Assembly (NCBI RefSeq): GCF_014189455.1
Contig: NZ_CP050299.1
Location: 620,001-684,000 of the forward strand
Reading direction: 5' to 3'
Source: Mesorhizobium huakuii
GTDB taxonomy: Bacteria; Pseudomonadota; Alphaproteobacteria; Rhizobiales; Rhizobiaceae
Length of the DNA: 64,000 nucleotides
Shown: in pieces, positions 26,213-35,471 of the stretch
How the letters are laid out: each line of letters opens with the position of its first letter
Numbering within the stretch: the first letter of the stretch is position 1
Made by a program: the position numbers and the translations under genes
The notes under the pieces: model-generated
Told to the model about the DNA's origin: nothing
The model's database searches: none
What the model saw: the letters and a program-made list of their open reading frames with translations, nothing else

Positions 26213-27307
26213 ATGTATATTTTGCTCATTGGACACAACGAGGACTTTGTCCGCGATGTACGCGAACATACGATGGGCCACGCGGTCGACTGGGCCAAGG
26301 ACCTGTCCGAAGCGCGGGATAAAGCAAGTCTGTTCGCCTACGACCTTGTTCTGCTCGACATTGAGCTGCCAGACGGCAACGGCATCGACTACCTGCGGGA
26401 GATGAAGAAGCGGCCTGATTCGGCACCGGTCATCATCGTGGCAGGCCGCGATCAGGACGAAATCGAGGGGCTCAACGCTGGTGCCGCCGACTATTTGGCC
26501 AAGCCGTTCAATTTCGGCGTACTTTCCGCGCGCATTCATGCCGTGGGGCGTCGTCATGGGAAGTTCCCGGAGCCATATTGTGTCGGGACGCTGTCAATAA
26601 ACTCGGCCGAGCGGCGCTGCGAGCGCGACGGGCAGCCGGTCTACCTGACTGCATGCGAATGGACAGTTTTCAACTGCCTTCTGCGCCGGCCCGGAACGTT
26701 AGTTTCGAAGGCGAAGATCGAGGACGTACTCTTTTCCTTGGGTTCGGAGATTGAGAGCAACACCGTGGAGGTTTATGTTAGCCGGCTCCGCAAGAAGATC
26801 GGCGGGGACCGAATAGCGACAGTGCGTGGCGTCGGGTACAGTTTCGTGGCCGAATCGGTCCTAGACCACGTCGATCTTGTCCGAGAGGTTCGGTCAAAGG
26901 TTAATGACCTCTTGAAAAAGCCGTGGTTTGCCGGACGGCTAATCCTTGACGTCGACGGCTGCCCCTCTTTGGTGCGCAAATTTGAAGACGCCCTTGCGGT
27001 TGACCTCGCGCTTCATTACCTACTCGACAATGCACTCACACATGGACTGCCCGATACCCTGGCAACAGTTTCCGTCCGAGCTAATGGAACTATCGCCATT
27101 GTAAACGCAGGACCGGTGGTGCCCCTCCCAGACCTTGACGAAATAACAGAGCGATATGAATATGAGCGTCGTAAGACTCAGCCGGACTTCCCTGGTCTAC
27201 CCCTCGCTAATCATGTTATCAAGCACGTCGGGGGCAGCCTTGAATTTGCCTCGCCTGCCCCAGGTCGCGAGGATGGTTTTGAGGCGATTATTCGAATCCC
27301 TCAATGA
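26213..27307 (+). CDS. Receiver + winged-helix + HATPase hybrid regulator
   Basis: This intact ORF of about 364 residues joins three modules. Residues 1-115 are a receiver with acidic pocket E10/D11, phospho-acceptor D49 (LVLLDIELPDGNG) and K97; the usual Thr/Ser switch is Ala77. Residues 120-213 are an OmpR/PhoB winged helix (LTACEWTVFNCLL, SNTVEVYVSRLRKKIGGD, TVRGVGYSF). Residues 225-364 look like a histidine-kinase ATPase domain with an N-box (LHYLLDNALTHG, Asn273) and a G-L-rich lid end (FPGLPLANHVIKHVGG). No phospho-acceptor His helix is visible, and the DxGxG box is replaced by NAGP. ATG 26213 is preferred because GGAG lies 7 bases upstream. There is no partner kinase nearby. Confidence 0.87.
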   Translation: MYILLIGHNEDFVRDVREHTMGHAVDWAKDLSEARDKASLFAYDLVLLDIELPDGNGIDYLREMKKRPDSAPVIIVAGRDQDEIEGLNAGAADYLAKPFNFGVLSARIHAVGRRHGKFPEPYCVGTLSINSAERRCERDGQPVYLTACEWTVFNCLLRRPGTLVSKAKIEDVLFSLGSEIESNTVEVYVSRLRKKIGGDRIATVRGVGYSFVAESVLDHVDLVREVRSKVNDLLKKPWFAGRLILDVDGCPSLVRKFEDALAVDLALHYLLDNALTHGLPDTLATVSVRANGTIAIVNAGPVVPLPDLDEITERYEYERRKTQPDFPGLPLANHVIKHVGGSLEFASPAPGREDGFEAIIRIPQ

Positions 27308-28008
27308 CACTGGTTTGCTGCAGCGACCAGGTTGGGCGTAGGAAGCATTGTAGGCTGCTGGGCAACGGAGAATGTCAAACAAGGGTGGTAACCAAACCCG
27401 CGGTGGGCCGGCTCGCCAGAGGAAGTCAGCACGGGCACACCACATCCCAATCCACTGGCGTGAGACAAGCATGCCACCCAAGCCTAAGGCGCTTCCCCCT
27501 GCAGTCACAACTTCGGATTCCCGCCGTGAGAGCCCGTGCTGTAGCGTTGTTCTGAACGGTCTTTTTCATTCACATGGGACGTTGTTTGCAGTATGCCCGA
27601 TCGGTGGAAGAACATGGCCGGCAACGCATCGGCGGCATGGCTCTCGGTGGCAAATTCCTTCCCGATCGGCTCGTGGGCGGCGGCATCCTGACCAAGGCTG
27701 GACCATCCAAGGCGTCGCCTCGATCCAATTTCATGGTCGACTATCCCTATGTGTGGAAACTGGCCGAGAGGCACCGGCTGGGTAGCGTCACGCCGCATCA
27801 TTTCTTTGCGGAGTTGGAACGCGCGGGATCGCTGGAGCGGCTGGTTGACAAGATGAAGCGGTTGCCGGGGCGCCCACCAACAACAACACGTGAGCTATCT
27901 AGCCCGAAAAATTCAGGGTGGTTGGCGGATGTGGCGCAAGCCATTGAAATGACGTAGGATTTGGTTGCTAAAGCCGATCCGAATCATTTCCCGGAGACCA
28001 CACCCGCC
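27308..28008. other. Region between the hybrid regulator and IS1380; one unassigned ORF
   Basis: A plus-strand ORF (27574-27957) contains a protein-like stretch (YPYVWKLAERHRLGSVTPHH and an acidic helix), but its end runs into the left end of the IS1380 copy, so it is at best a truncated gene. No family was recognised. The IS1380 end starts near CCCGAAAAATTCAG (about 27902). Confidence 0.4.
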
Positions 28009-28594
28009 ATGAATGATCTTACCCTGCCGCTGAGCGGTTTGTCATCAGTGGGCGGCAAGTCCGTCGTCGCCCGTTTCAACGGCGGCATGTTGTCCTCCAA
28101 CTGTGGCGTTCTGGTGCTGGCCGAGGTGGAAAAACGACTGCGGGTGGCCGACCGTCTGGCGCGTTGCATCGATGATCCGCGCTGCCCGGACCAGGTCGTC
28201 CACAGCCTGGCGGACATGATTTCGCATGAAGATGATCGCCGCCGGCTATGAGGATGGCAATGACGCCAACCAGCTGCGCTCCGATCCGGTCTTCAAGATG
28301 GCCCAGGATGCGCTGCCGTCGGGTCGGGATCTGGCCTCCCAGTCGACGATCTGCCGGCTGGAGAACCTGCCCGGCGTGCGGGAGCTGGTCGCGATGGGGC
28401 GGGCGATGGTCGATCTCTATTGCGCTTCCTTCCGGCAGGTGCCGAAGCGGATTGCGCTCGACATCGACGACACGTTTGACGCCGTACATGGCGGCCAGCA
28501 ATTGCGCCTGCTCCGATACCATTCTCTGGACCGCCGGAAGGTGGAGTTTCCCGGCTTTCTCACGATGGCGGGCTGGCGGCGCCATCGTGATTGA
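28009..28594 (+). pseudogene. IS1380-family transposase, copy A (truncated, frameshifted)
   Basis: The gene starts MNDLTLPLSGLSSVGGKSVV and closely follows copy B at 55637. It lacks five bases (CGGCT) after LADMI at about 28219, which shifts the frame. After the shift it continues to DDTFDAVHGGQQLRLL, where similarity stops at about 28512. The catalytic C-terminal half is missing, and sequence from an IS3-type element follows. Confidence 0.88.
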
Positions 28595-28674
28595 GCAACG
28601 AGATCGGGACCTTGTGCCCGATCGCCCCATGCGGGCGCACCTCGTTGTACAACACGACGACAGAACGCCCACGG
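28560..28674 (-). pseudogene. IS3-family OrfB C-terminal fragment
   Basis: The minus strand reads VVLYNEVRPHGAIGHKVPIS followed by LLNHDGAASPP and a stop, the classical end of an IS3-family integrase. Upstream coding is cut by the rve-type element at 28683; it appears to resume beyond that element's right end at about 30755. Only this C-terminus remains. Confidence 0.75.
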
Positions 28675-28682
28675 GATCGCGG

Positions 28683-30748
28683 TGTCGCATTGCCTCAAAG
28701 AAAATGTTACCGCGCGTCTTGGTTGCCTCACCTAAAATGTTACCCGTGAAGGCGAATACCGCGATGATGCTCTCACCACGAGGGAGGCATCATGACGACG
28801 AAGATGACGCATGCTATTCGCATGGAACTCGCCAATGCGGTCAGGGTTCGCTATGCGGCCGCAGCGAACAAGGACAAGCGCAGGATCTTGGAGGAGTTCA
28901 TCGCGGCGACGGGTTATCATGAAAAGTCCGCAATCCGTGTCCTGAACAGCCCCCCGCAGCCGAGGAGCCGGCAGACCCGTCAACGCCCGTCGCTCTATGA
29001 CGAGGCCGCTCGGGGCGCGTTGATTGTGCTGTGGGAAGCTTCAGATCGAGTCTGCGGCAAGCGCCTTAAGGCACTGCTGCCCATTCTATTGCCGGCGCTG
29101 GAACGCAACGATCATTTGAAGCTCGCGGAGGAGATACGCCACAAGATCCTGTCTATGAGCGCCGCGACGATCGACCGCTTGCTCCAGATGCCGAGGCGCA
29201 CCATGCGTACGAAAAAGCCGCCAAGGGTTGTGCCAGAGCCGCGGCGGCGCATCAAAATGCGCACCTTTGCTGACTGGAACGAGCCGCTTCCCGGCAGCAT
29301 GGAAATGGACCTGGTTGCTCATTGCGGAGAGGCCAACCGCGGTAGCTACGTTCACAGCCTGGTTCTGACCGATATCGCGAGCGGATGGACGGAGGCCGCG
29401 CCCATCGTGGTCCGAGAAGGCACCCTCGTGGTCGAGACACTCGAGCGCATCCGCATGGGCTTGCCCTTTGCCCTGAGAGCGCTGGATGTGGATAATGGCA
29501 GCGAGTTCGTCAACAACAGGCTGATCGAATATTGCCTTGGTCACGGCATCGAACTCACTCGCTCGCGGCCTTACCGTAAGAACGACCAAGCGTGGATAGA
29601 GCAGAAAAATGGCGCCGTTGTACGGAAGCTCCTGGGTTATCGGCGCTTTGAAGGCTTGGCGGCGGCCAGAGCGATCACGCGCCTTTACGGGGCATCCCGG
29701 CTGTTTGTGAACTTCTTCCAGCCCTCGTTCAAGCTGGCTGCCAAGCAGCGCGACGGAGCGAAGGTGGCCAAGCGCTATCATCCGCCGCAGACGCCCTGTG
29801 AGCGTCTCCTGCAGGCGGAGGGCATCCCGATGGCTGCCAAGAGCAAGCTGCGCGAGATCGCCGCCGACCTCGATCCGCTGAAGCTTCTGGAGGAGATACG
29901 AGCTGTGCAGGCCTATCTCGCAGCCCTGGCTGACGGCGAAACACCGCCGCCGCCGACATCCGAACCACCCGACCTGGCCGCGTTCGTAGCAAGCCTGTCG
30001 AGTGCCTGGCATGCGGGCGAAATCCGTCCGACATTCTCCACCGAAGCCAAACCGCGTTACCTACGAAGTCTACAAAAGGTCTCGACGCAAGTCCTTATTG
30101 CGGCTCCCACCGCCGCGCTCAAGCCGGTGATCTCACCCACTCCTGCCGCGAAAGCCGCGAAGATGCAGGAGAAGCCGAAGCCGGTCTACGCCGAGCCTGG
30201 CCAAGCCCGCGTCCAGGCGCTCCGCATGGTGTGGCCGATCGTTTGCCGCCGATTGGAAGAATTCCCCAACATCAATGCCACGCAACTCTTCGAAGAGCTG
30301 TGTGTCCAGTTTCCAGGTCGATTTACCCGCAAGCAGTACAAAACACTCGTCCGACGGGTCAATCTGTGGCGCCAAGCAGCTCGCGCACGCGGTGTTGTCG
30401 TTGGGCCGAAGACGTATCGTCGGCTCAACGACAAACCGCGTGGCCGACGTCCAGACATCTTTAAGGACCATTGGGAAGAGATGGCACGATGCCTTGAAGA
30501 GCGTCCCGATCAGACAGCACTTGAACTTCTCGTCGAGTTCCAGGCCCGTCACCCCGGACGATACAGCTTGCGCCAGCTTCACACGCTGCAGAAGCGAGTA
30601 AGGGCGTGGCGACAACAAGCCGTGCAGCGGCTCATCGGCGAGGTCAGCGGCCCAGCGCCATACCTCGCTTCAGATTCCACACGTCTGGCGAGCGGGTAAC
30701 ATTCTTGGTGAGGCAGCCGGTAACAAAATTACGTGAGGCAACACGAGA
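28683..30748 (+). mobile_element. rve-type insertion sequence with paired terminal repeats
   Basis: An element of about 2.07 kb carries one transposase. Its tips are similar (TGTCGCATTGCCT left; TCTCGTGTTGCCT as complement of the right), and TCGCGG flanks both ends (28677-28682 and 30749-30754), giving a 6-8 bp target duplication. Each end carries two spaced copies of a ~20-bp unit, TTGCCTCA..AAATGTTACC (28690 and 28723 left; about 30695 and 30719 right, inverted), probably transposase-binding sites. It inserted into an IS3 relic. Confidence 0.8.
28792..30699 (+). CDS. Large rve/DDE transposase (635 aa)
   Basis: The N-terminal ~130 residues are a helical DNA-binding region. An integrase core follows with candidate catalytic residues in GSMEMDLVAHCG (Asp), RALDVDNGSEFVN (Asp) and KNDQAWIEQKNG (Glu). 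The C-terminal third holds a Pro-rich linker and two similar helical repeats (ATQLFEELCVQFPGRFTRKQ and ALELLVEFQARHPGRYSLRQ), probably DNA-binding. It is intact and full length for the element. The family resembles IS481/IS21-like integrases, but the exact group was not fixed by eye. Confidence 0.85.
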   Translation: MTTKMTHAIRMELANAVRVRYAAAANKDKRRILEEFIAATGYHEKSAIRVLNSPPQPRSRQTRQRPSLYDEAARGALIVLWEASDRVCGKRLKALLPILLPALERNDHLKLAEEIRHKILSMSAATIDRLLQMPRRTMRTKKPPRVVPEPRRRIKMRTFADWNEPLPGSMEMDLVAHCGEANRGSYVHSLVLTDIASGWTEAAPIVVREGTLVVETLERIRMGLPFALRALDVDNGSEFVNNRLIEYCLGHGIELTRSRPYRKNDQAWIEQKNGAVVRKLLGYRRFEGLAAARAITRLYGASRLFVNFFQPSFKLAAKQRDGAKVAKRYHPPQTPCERLLQAEGIPMAAKSKLREIAADLDPLKLLEEIRAVQAYLAALADGETPPPPTSEPPDLAAFVASLSSAWHAGEIRPTFSTEAKPRYLRSLQKVSTQVLIAAPTAALKPVISPTPAAKAAKMQEKPKPVYAEPGQARVQALRMVWPIVCRRLEEFPNINATQLFEELCVQFPGRFTRKQYKTLVRRVNLWRQAARARGVVVGPKTYRRLNDKPRGRRPDIFKDHWEEMARCLEERPDQTALELLVEFQARHPGRYSLRQLHTLQKRVRAWRQQAVQRLIGEVSGPAPYLASDSTRLASG

Positions 30749-30754
30749 TCGCGG

Positions 30755-30976
30755 AGCACGAGCTTTTTTACCCGTGGCATCCTTGGGCCGGGAGCCTGGT
30801 CCATATTCATGAGGTGGTCGAGAAGGCTGGTAGTGTGCGGCGACGCCGTCGCACTGACACCCGACCAGGCGCTCGCCGTCTTCGAGCTCCTCACCGAACT
30901 GCGCGACAAGATCTGGTTATGCTACGCCCTCGACATCCAGCAGGAGATCCAAAACCTCAATGCCCCGACCGATTAA
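30755..30976 (+). pseudogene. Relics of IS-accessory ORFs (DUF5372-like and IS21-type small ORF)
   Basis: Two joined fragments are seen. The first reads EHELFYPWHPWAGSLVHIHE, resembling DUF5372-type proteins that accompany some mobile elements. After a frame change the second reads TPDQALAVFELLTELRDKIW to a stop at 30976, clearly homologous to the small ORF after istB at 35472-35693 (TPEQALAVFELLNDLADSIW). Both are incomplete. Confidence 0.65.
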
Positions 30977-31049
30977 ACGAAATCAGCAGGTCCCTACCTC
31001 TCTCACAGGAAAACCCCAAACAGCACATGGCACCGTTTATGCGCACTTC

Positions 31050-31250
31050 CTGACGACCGCTAACAGCCAACTGATCGAAGAGCAAACTCACGGGCATCCG
31101 GGCCACTTCCGGCAGCAGATCCAGTTGTTCCTTCAATCGATCGACGTTCTGTGCGCCCTTCGCCGCAATGATGCCGAACTCCGTCATGTGGGCTCGGATA
31201 GGCGGGGCCAAACCTTCTTGAGTTCGACGATCCTTTTCATTTTTGTCGCC
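31050..31250 (-). pseudogene. IS110-family transposase fragment
   Basis: The minus strand reads IRAHMTEFGIIAAKGAQNVD followed by LPEVARMPVSLLFDQLA, the central linker of IS110 transposases. Both the N-terminal DEDD domain and the C-terminal serine domain are missing. No ends are recognisable. Confidence 0.65.
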
Positions 31251-31494
31251 AATAGGTGTGGTCTGCCCGTTGCCGATTAGGCAGCCGTGGCCGCCGCATC
31301 GATGACAATGGCCCCTGTAGGCACGCGCGGTTCCGCGCTTGGATGTATCCCTTGGTGGAGACCATTAAGGCTCCTCGCCCAGCAGGAAGAAGTTGCCGTC
31401 CTGATCGATCTACCGGGATTCATTCCCAGTTTCCGCCACCGAGACCGACAAGGGTTGAGCGAAGCAAGGTCTGTTACCTGTGGACCCTCAGGCG
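31251..31494. other. Short intergenic region, nothing recognised
   Basis: The stretch from the IS110 relic to the second hipA holds no recognised coding sequence or repeat. Confidence 0.4.
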
Positions 31495-32748
31495 TCATCC
31501 ACCTTCGGTCATCCGCAAAAGGTGCGTTGCCCGGGTCGCGATGACTGCGCGCACGGATTTTAGAATGGCGTGGTCCGCCCCTACATTCGCCAGCTGCGCG
31601 AGCAAAGCGTCGGCCTCATCTCCAATGCGCCCGGCCATGGTTGCGATATCGCGGATGAGAAGGCGTTGCGCGCCCCGGGTTTCGGGAACGAGCGTCAGCC
31701 AGTGCTTCAGTTGGATCGTGTCGGGAACGGATCGTCCGCCGATCGCCATGGCGAGCTTCTTGGCCAGCCGCGGATAGGCGGCGGTGCAAACCACGTCGTA
31801 GAGTGGGGCGAGATTCGGCGTATCGCCGTCATAGAGCAGCGCGTAATTCTTTCCGTGCGCATCGGCATTGCCCACGAGATAATGAAAGATCAGCATCCGG
31901 ATGAAGCGCAACCGGTCCGCCGCCGGTCGTGCGCAGGCCCGATCGATCAGGTCCAGCGAGCTCTTGGTACCGGGACCGCCCTCTTCTTCATATTTGAGTT
32001 CGGGTGGAACGCTGAGCGCCTGGCAGAAATCCTCCTGGTGCAATCGTTCGATGTGTCCGCCGTCAGTCCGCGCACGGTCATAGCGCTGGATCAGAAGAAA
32101 CGCGGTGTCGCCGGCACGGCGCATCTCGACCCTTGGAACCGGCAGTTGGAGACGCTCTGCCAGGCGCAGACAGAAGAGCTCGTTCTCGACGGTTCCTTCC
32201 AGCGCCTGGATGACCGGCTTCAGAATATGGGTGGTTGGGCGGCCGCCCTTGGCTAGCCGGATCGTCTCGCCTTCGACGATCACCGCGAGCTTGTCCTGGG
32301 CGCCGGCCAGTGAGAGACGAACGCCCTCCTCTCCCCCGAGCAGGGGCCGCTCGCGCAGCTTGCCGATGATTTCCTTGAGTCGCTCTGCACTGAGAGCCTC
32401 GTCATCGTCGGAAGGAGCCGGCGCTTCACCAGCTGGATACAACGACAAGGCGCCCGCGCATTCGCCACCGATGACCTCGAGCAGGCCGAACGCATTGCCA
32501 GCCGAAAGGCCAAGCGCTCCGGCAAGACGCTGCCGCGCGCCCTCGTCCGGAAGAAGGCCCGAGAAGAACGGACGCGCGACCCGGTCGGCATAGGGTTCTT
32601 CCCGCAGCGGCATCGAGAAGGAAATGACGCGGGGCTGCTGCCCGGCGAGATAGTCGGCGTAATAGGCGTAGCCCAGCGCGCCGTCCTCGTCCTGGCTGAG
32701 AATGCCGGCCTTGGTCTCCCTGAAATATACGTCCAGTAGATGAGTCAT
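31495..32748 (-). CDS. hipA: HipA-like kinase toxin (second copy)
   Basis: This 417-residue HipA kinase is only distantly related to the one at 4800. It shows PFFSGLLPDEGARQRLA in the N-subdomain, SLAGAQDKLAVI (nucleotide loop), the catalytic-loop motif LVGNADAHGKNYALL and the metal-binding PLYDVVCT. All key residues appear present, and the length is near E. coli HipA. It overlaps its hipB by 4 bases. Confidence 0.93.
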   Translation of the reverse strand: MTHLLDVYFRETKAGILSQDEDGALGYAYYADYLAGQQPRVISFSMPLREEPYADRVARPFFSGLLPDEGARQRLAGALGLSAGNAFGLLEVIGGECAGALSLYPAGEAPAPSDDDEALSAERLKEIIGKLRERPLLGGEEGVRLSLAGAQDKLAVIVEGETIRLAKGGRPTTHILKPVIQALEGTVENELFCLRLAERLQLPVPRVEMRRAGDTAFLLIQRYDRARTDGGHIERLHQEDFCQALSVPPELKYEEEGGPGTKSSLDLIDRACARPAADRLRFIRMLIFHYLVGNADAHGKNYALLYDGDTPNLAPLYDVVCTAAYPRLAKKLAMAIGGRSVPDTIQLKHWLTLVPETRGAQRLLIRDIATMAGRIGDEADALLAQLANVGADHAILKSVRAVIATRATHLLRMTEGG

Positions 32749-32978
32749 GACCCGCTATCCCGTCGGCGGCCGACCGACAGGAAGAGGCCGAGGGCGCTGG
32801 CCACCTGGAGCGCACGACCAAGTTGGCAGGTCTCCTTCCCCGCTTCCAGTTCGCGCACGAAACGCACGCCGACGCCGGTAAGGCCGGCGAGCTGTTCCTG
32901 TGTGAGGCCCTGCGATTTGCGTTCCTGCCGGATCCGGAGGCCGAGGGTTTTGCTGTCGGTTATCGTCTGCATATTCAT
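32745..32978 (-). CDS. hipB: HipB-like XRE antitoxin (second copy)
   Basis: This antitoxin of about 77 residues starts at ATG 32978 (MNMQTITDSKTLGLRIRQER) rather than the longer frame, whose N-terminus is not protein-like. The helix-turn-helix is LTQEQLAGLTGVGVRFVREL. The C-terminus (ALGLFLSVGRR) is the typical beta-strand end of this antitoxin group. The promoter should lie at about 32985-33060, which is AT-richer. Confidence 0.9.
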   Translation of the reverse strand: MNMQTITDSKTLGLRIRQERKSQGLTQEQLAGLTGVGVRFVRELEAGKETCQLGRALQVASALGLFLSVGRRRDSGS

Positions 32979-33133
32979 CCCTATCGGGACGAATCTATCA
33001 TTCGAAGCGGCCTTTGGAAAGAAAAAGAACCGTTCGGGACGATCACATAAGGAAAACGTTAGTAGCGCCGGTATCAACCCGATCGGGGTGATTTAGCTCG
33101 AGTGCTTACTTGACTTGGCGCCTGACTCAATCT

Positions 33134-33333
33134 TCACTGCCGGACGGACATACCTCTCAACAGGCGTTGCGGTCGGATATCAATCTGCTTGTCATCGTCG
33201 TCAGTTCGTACCTGAAAGTCTCCGAGCGGCAGTCCCGTGCGCTCTGCGGCGGCAGGTACCAATTCAGTCAAGGCCGCCGCCATCGGTCCTTGGATATAGG
33301 CCGTACAGGCGTCCTTGATAGCATCTAGTCCTG
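33134..33333 (-). pseudogene. C-terminal relic of an unidentified gene
   Basis: One minus-strand frame reads DAIKDACTAYIQGPMAAALT, then a mixed helical segment and IDIRPQRLLRGMSVRQ to a stop at 33134. Composition and codon use look real, but the 5' part is cut at the IS630 end near 33340. No family was recognised. Confidence 0.45.
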
Positions 33334-33355
33334 CGTTTCTTTGGTTCGAATCATA

Positions 33356-34498
33356 TCAGGCGGCCTCGGCGAGTTTGTAGGACCATGTGTGGATGACGGG
33401 ATGGCGATTGACCTCGTCGATACCAGCCATGATGCGCTGTTTGAGCTCATGTTTCGAGGTCACCCGGATATGGCGCAGCACCGAGCGAGCGAACTTGGAG
33501 AAGCCCTCAATAAGATTGAGCCACGAGCCGTGCTTAGGAGTGAAGATGAGTTCGAAGCGGCCGGCCGGTCGAGTAGCGAGCCAGGCTCTGGTCTCTCTCG
33601 ATATGTGCGCGGAATGATTGTCGAGGATCAACTTGATTGCGGTCCCGACCGGGTAGGCAGCATCGAGGAGCTTGAGCAATTCGACGAACTCGCGGCTGCG
33701 ATGGCGATCTCGCACGAGCGCATGGACCTTGCCGGTAAGCAAATCAATCCCGGCCAACAGGCTGAGCCTGCCATGGCGCTTGTATTCATGGTCGCGCGCG
33801 AAGGTGGCGTAGGCGCCAGGCACGGGCGGCAAATCCGGCGCCGTCGTTGCGATGGCCTGGATTCCGGGCTTTTCATCGCACGAGATGATCGCCACCAGCT
33901 TGCGCCGCCTGTTCGAATTGGCAGAGGCTTTTTTCAGGACCTCGACTTCACGATAGACGCACAGAACCTCGGCCATCTTCTGTTCGAACTCGGCGTCTCG
34001 TTGCTCAAGATAATAGCGCACCTTATGCGGCTTGATTTCCTCTTTGCCGAGGATCTTGCACACCGTGCCCTGGACCAGACTGGCCAAACAGGCGTGTCCA
34101 GCCGTCGGGCCGTGCTCGCGCGCATGGCGGGCCAGCAACCGCGTCGTCCACAACTCGTGCGGATAGCCGTGGTCCTTGGCCTTGTCGCAGGCCAACGATA
34201 CCAGCCAAGCCTTAGCCTCCGGCGTGATCACAGGCTCCTTCCCCGGTCGCGGCCGGTCATCAAGTGCGGCCAGCGGGCCATAGTCCACCGCCCGTTCGAC
34301 GCAGCGTTGCACTGTCTGATGATGAACCCCCAGCCTTCGCCCCACCGTGAAGAACGACGGTGTTTCACGATAGTTGAGCAGCATTTGCGCGCGCGCCACC
34401 CGGCTCGCGCGTTCCGTGCGCGAGCGCGATATCGCGCCCAATTGCACAACCTCTTCCTCGTTCATCGCCAACTCGATCACACGCCGCTGTCCTGCCAT
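33356..34498 (-). CDS. IS630-family transposase
   Basis: This 380-residue transposase starts at ATG 34498 (MAGQRRVIELAMNEEEV). It has an N-terminal helix-turn-helix (FFTVGRRLGVHHQTVQRCVE) and a DDE_3 catalytic domain with Asp in IISCDEKPGIQA, Asp in IKLILDNHSAHIS, and Glu in HGSWLNLIEGFSKF. The gene appears intact. The inverted repeats and TA target duplication expected for IS630 were not fixed by eye, so only the gene is called. Confidence 0.9.
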   Translation of the reverse strand: MAGQRRVIELAMNEEEVVQLGAISRSRTERASRVARAQMLLNYRETPSFFTVGRRLGVHHQTVQRCVERAVDYGPLAALDDRPRPGKEPVITPEAKAWLVSLACDKAKDHGYPHELWTTRLLARHAREHGPTAGHACLASLVQGTVCKILGKEEIKPHKVRYYLEQRDAEFEQKMAEVLCVYREVEVLKKASANSNRRRKLVAIISCDEKPGIQAIATTAPDLPPVPGAYATFARDHEYKRHGRLSLLAGIDLLTGKVHALVRDRHRSREFVELLKLLDAAYPVGTAIKLILDNHSAHISRETRAWLATRPAGRFELIFTPKHGSWLNLIEGFSKFARSVLRHIRVTSKHELKQRIMAGIDEVNRHPVIHTWSYKLAEAA

Positions 34499-34679
34499 GA
34501 TGCTGCTCCTCGTTTCGCCAATCGCAAACGAGGAATCCACCAAGCAACTGATTGTTCCTTCCAAGCCGGATTCATGGAATCGATCGTCTAGTTTGGCCTC
34601 GCGCTTGGTGCGACTGAGGTTCTGAAGTTCGGCGACCGAGGCCCCTTCCCCTAAATCACCGCGGAACACGGTGACGTAT

Positions 34680-34785
34680 AAAAGTAGGCGGCAAGCGCCG
34701 TGTCGCCTCTCGGCGACCGGTTTCTCACCGCCTCTTCCCGAACCGGACTTGCGCCTTTCGTTACGCATCCGGCTCTCCAGAAGAC
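34680..34785 (-). other. Group II intron RNA fragment
   Basis: Read on the minus strand this contains GAGAGCCGGATGCGTAACG and AAAGGCGCAAGTCCGGTTCG, which resemble the conserved stem just before the reverse-transcriptase ORF in bacterial group II introns. No reverse-transcriptase coding follows, so this is a truncated intron relic. The call rests on recalled motif similarity. Confidence 0.5.
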
Positions 34786-34912
34786 ATGGCGAACTCAGGC
34801 GTCCCCATCCAGGCGAGGCGGTATCGGCAGCTCGGGGTCATTGCGAGCAGAAATTGCTCGGTGAATCCGTCCCGCCAGACCGTGCGCGTGCACCGCAACT
34901 GACTACCCGGAG

Positions 34913-35389
34913 CGCCCATGCATCTGGCGCTTGATGGTCTTGAGACGGTTAATCTGTCTCTCGACGGGACTGGTGCTCCAGGGCTGGGTGATTGCGGCCC
35001 GAACAGCCGCAATGTCACGGCCGATGCCTGCTGCAAGTGAAGCCAGTTCGCTGTCCGTGGCGTCCTCAATCCATTGCTCGAGGCTGGCATCGTCGTCGCC
35101 GCGTATCAGTGCAGCGAAACGTCGGGCCAGGTCACCCGCCTTCAAGAGCTCCGGCGCGCAGTCATAGAGATGGCCCAAGAATTGTTCGGTCTGCTGATCG
35201 AGCAAAGTCGGGTCTTCCCTCAGCAGCCATGCACAGTTTCGGCGCGACGGCGGCCGCCATCGGGCATTTGGCGGAGCGGTCGATGAGCACTGCTGGCGGG
35301 CGGCGGTCCACCTGTAGACGGTCGCCCTGCTGCCTGCAAAGCCGCGGCGCTTGATTTCGCTCCTGTTGATGGCTTTTCAAAAGCGCGGC
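34913..35389 (-). pseudogene. ISL3-family transposase, C-terminal part
   Basis: The minus-strand frame includes SRATVYRWTAAR, a Pro/Arg-rich turn, RNCAWLLREDPTLLDQQTEQ and ITQPWSTSPVERQINRLKTI, and breaks off at KRQMHG just before the normal end. It is the distal part of the transposase whose front lies at 38785-39612, separated by the IS21-family element. Reading frames do not join cleanly, so it was probably already broken. Confidence 0.75.
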
Positions 35390-35471
35390 TAAACGACGAC
35401 AAGAGTTTGGTGCTTGTGGACGGAACAAAAAGGCGGCCTTCGCAGGCCGCCGAGTGTCGAGGATGTGTGCT

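Noticed and set aside
33341..34591. 416-codon plus-strand ORF opposite IS630
   Set aside because: Antisense shadow of a transposase with full catalytic motifs.
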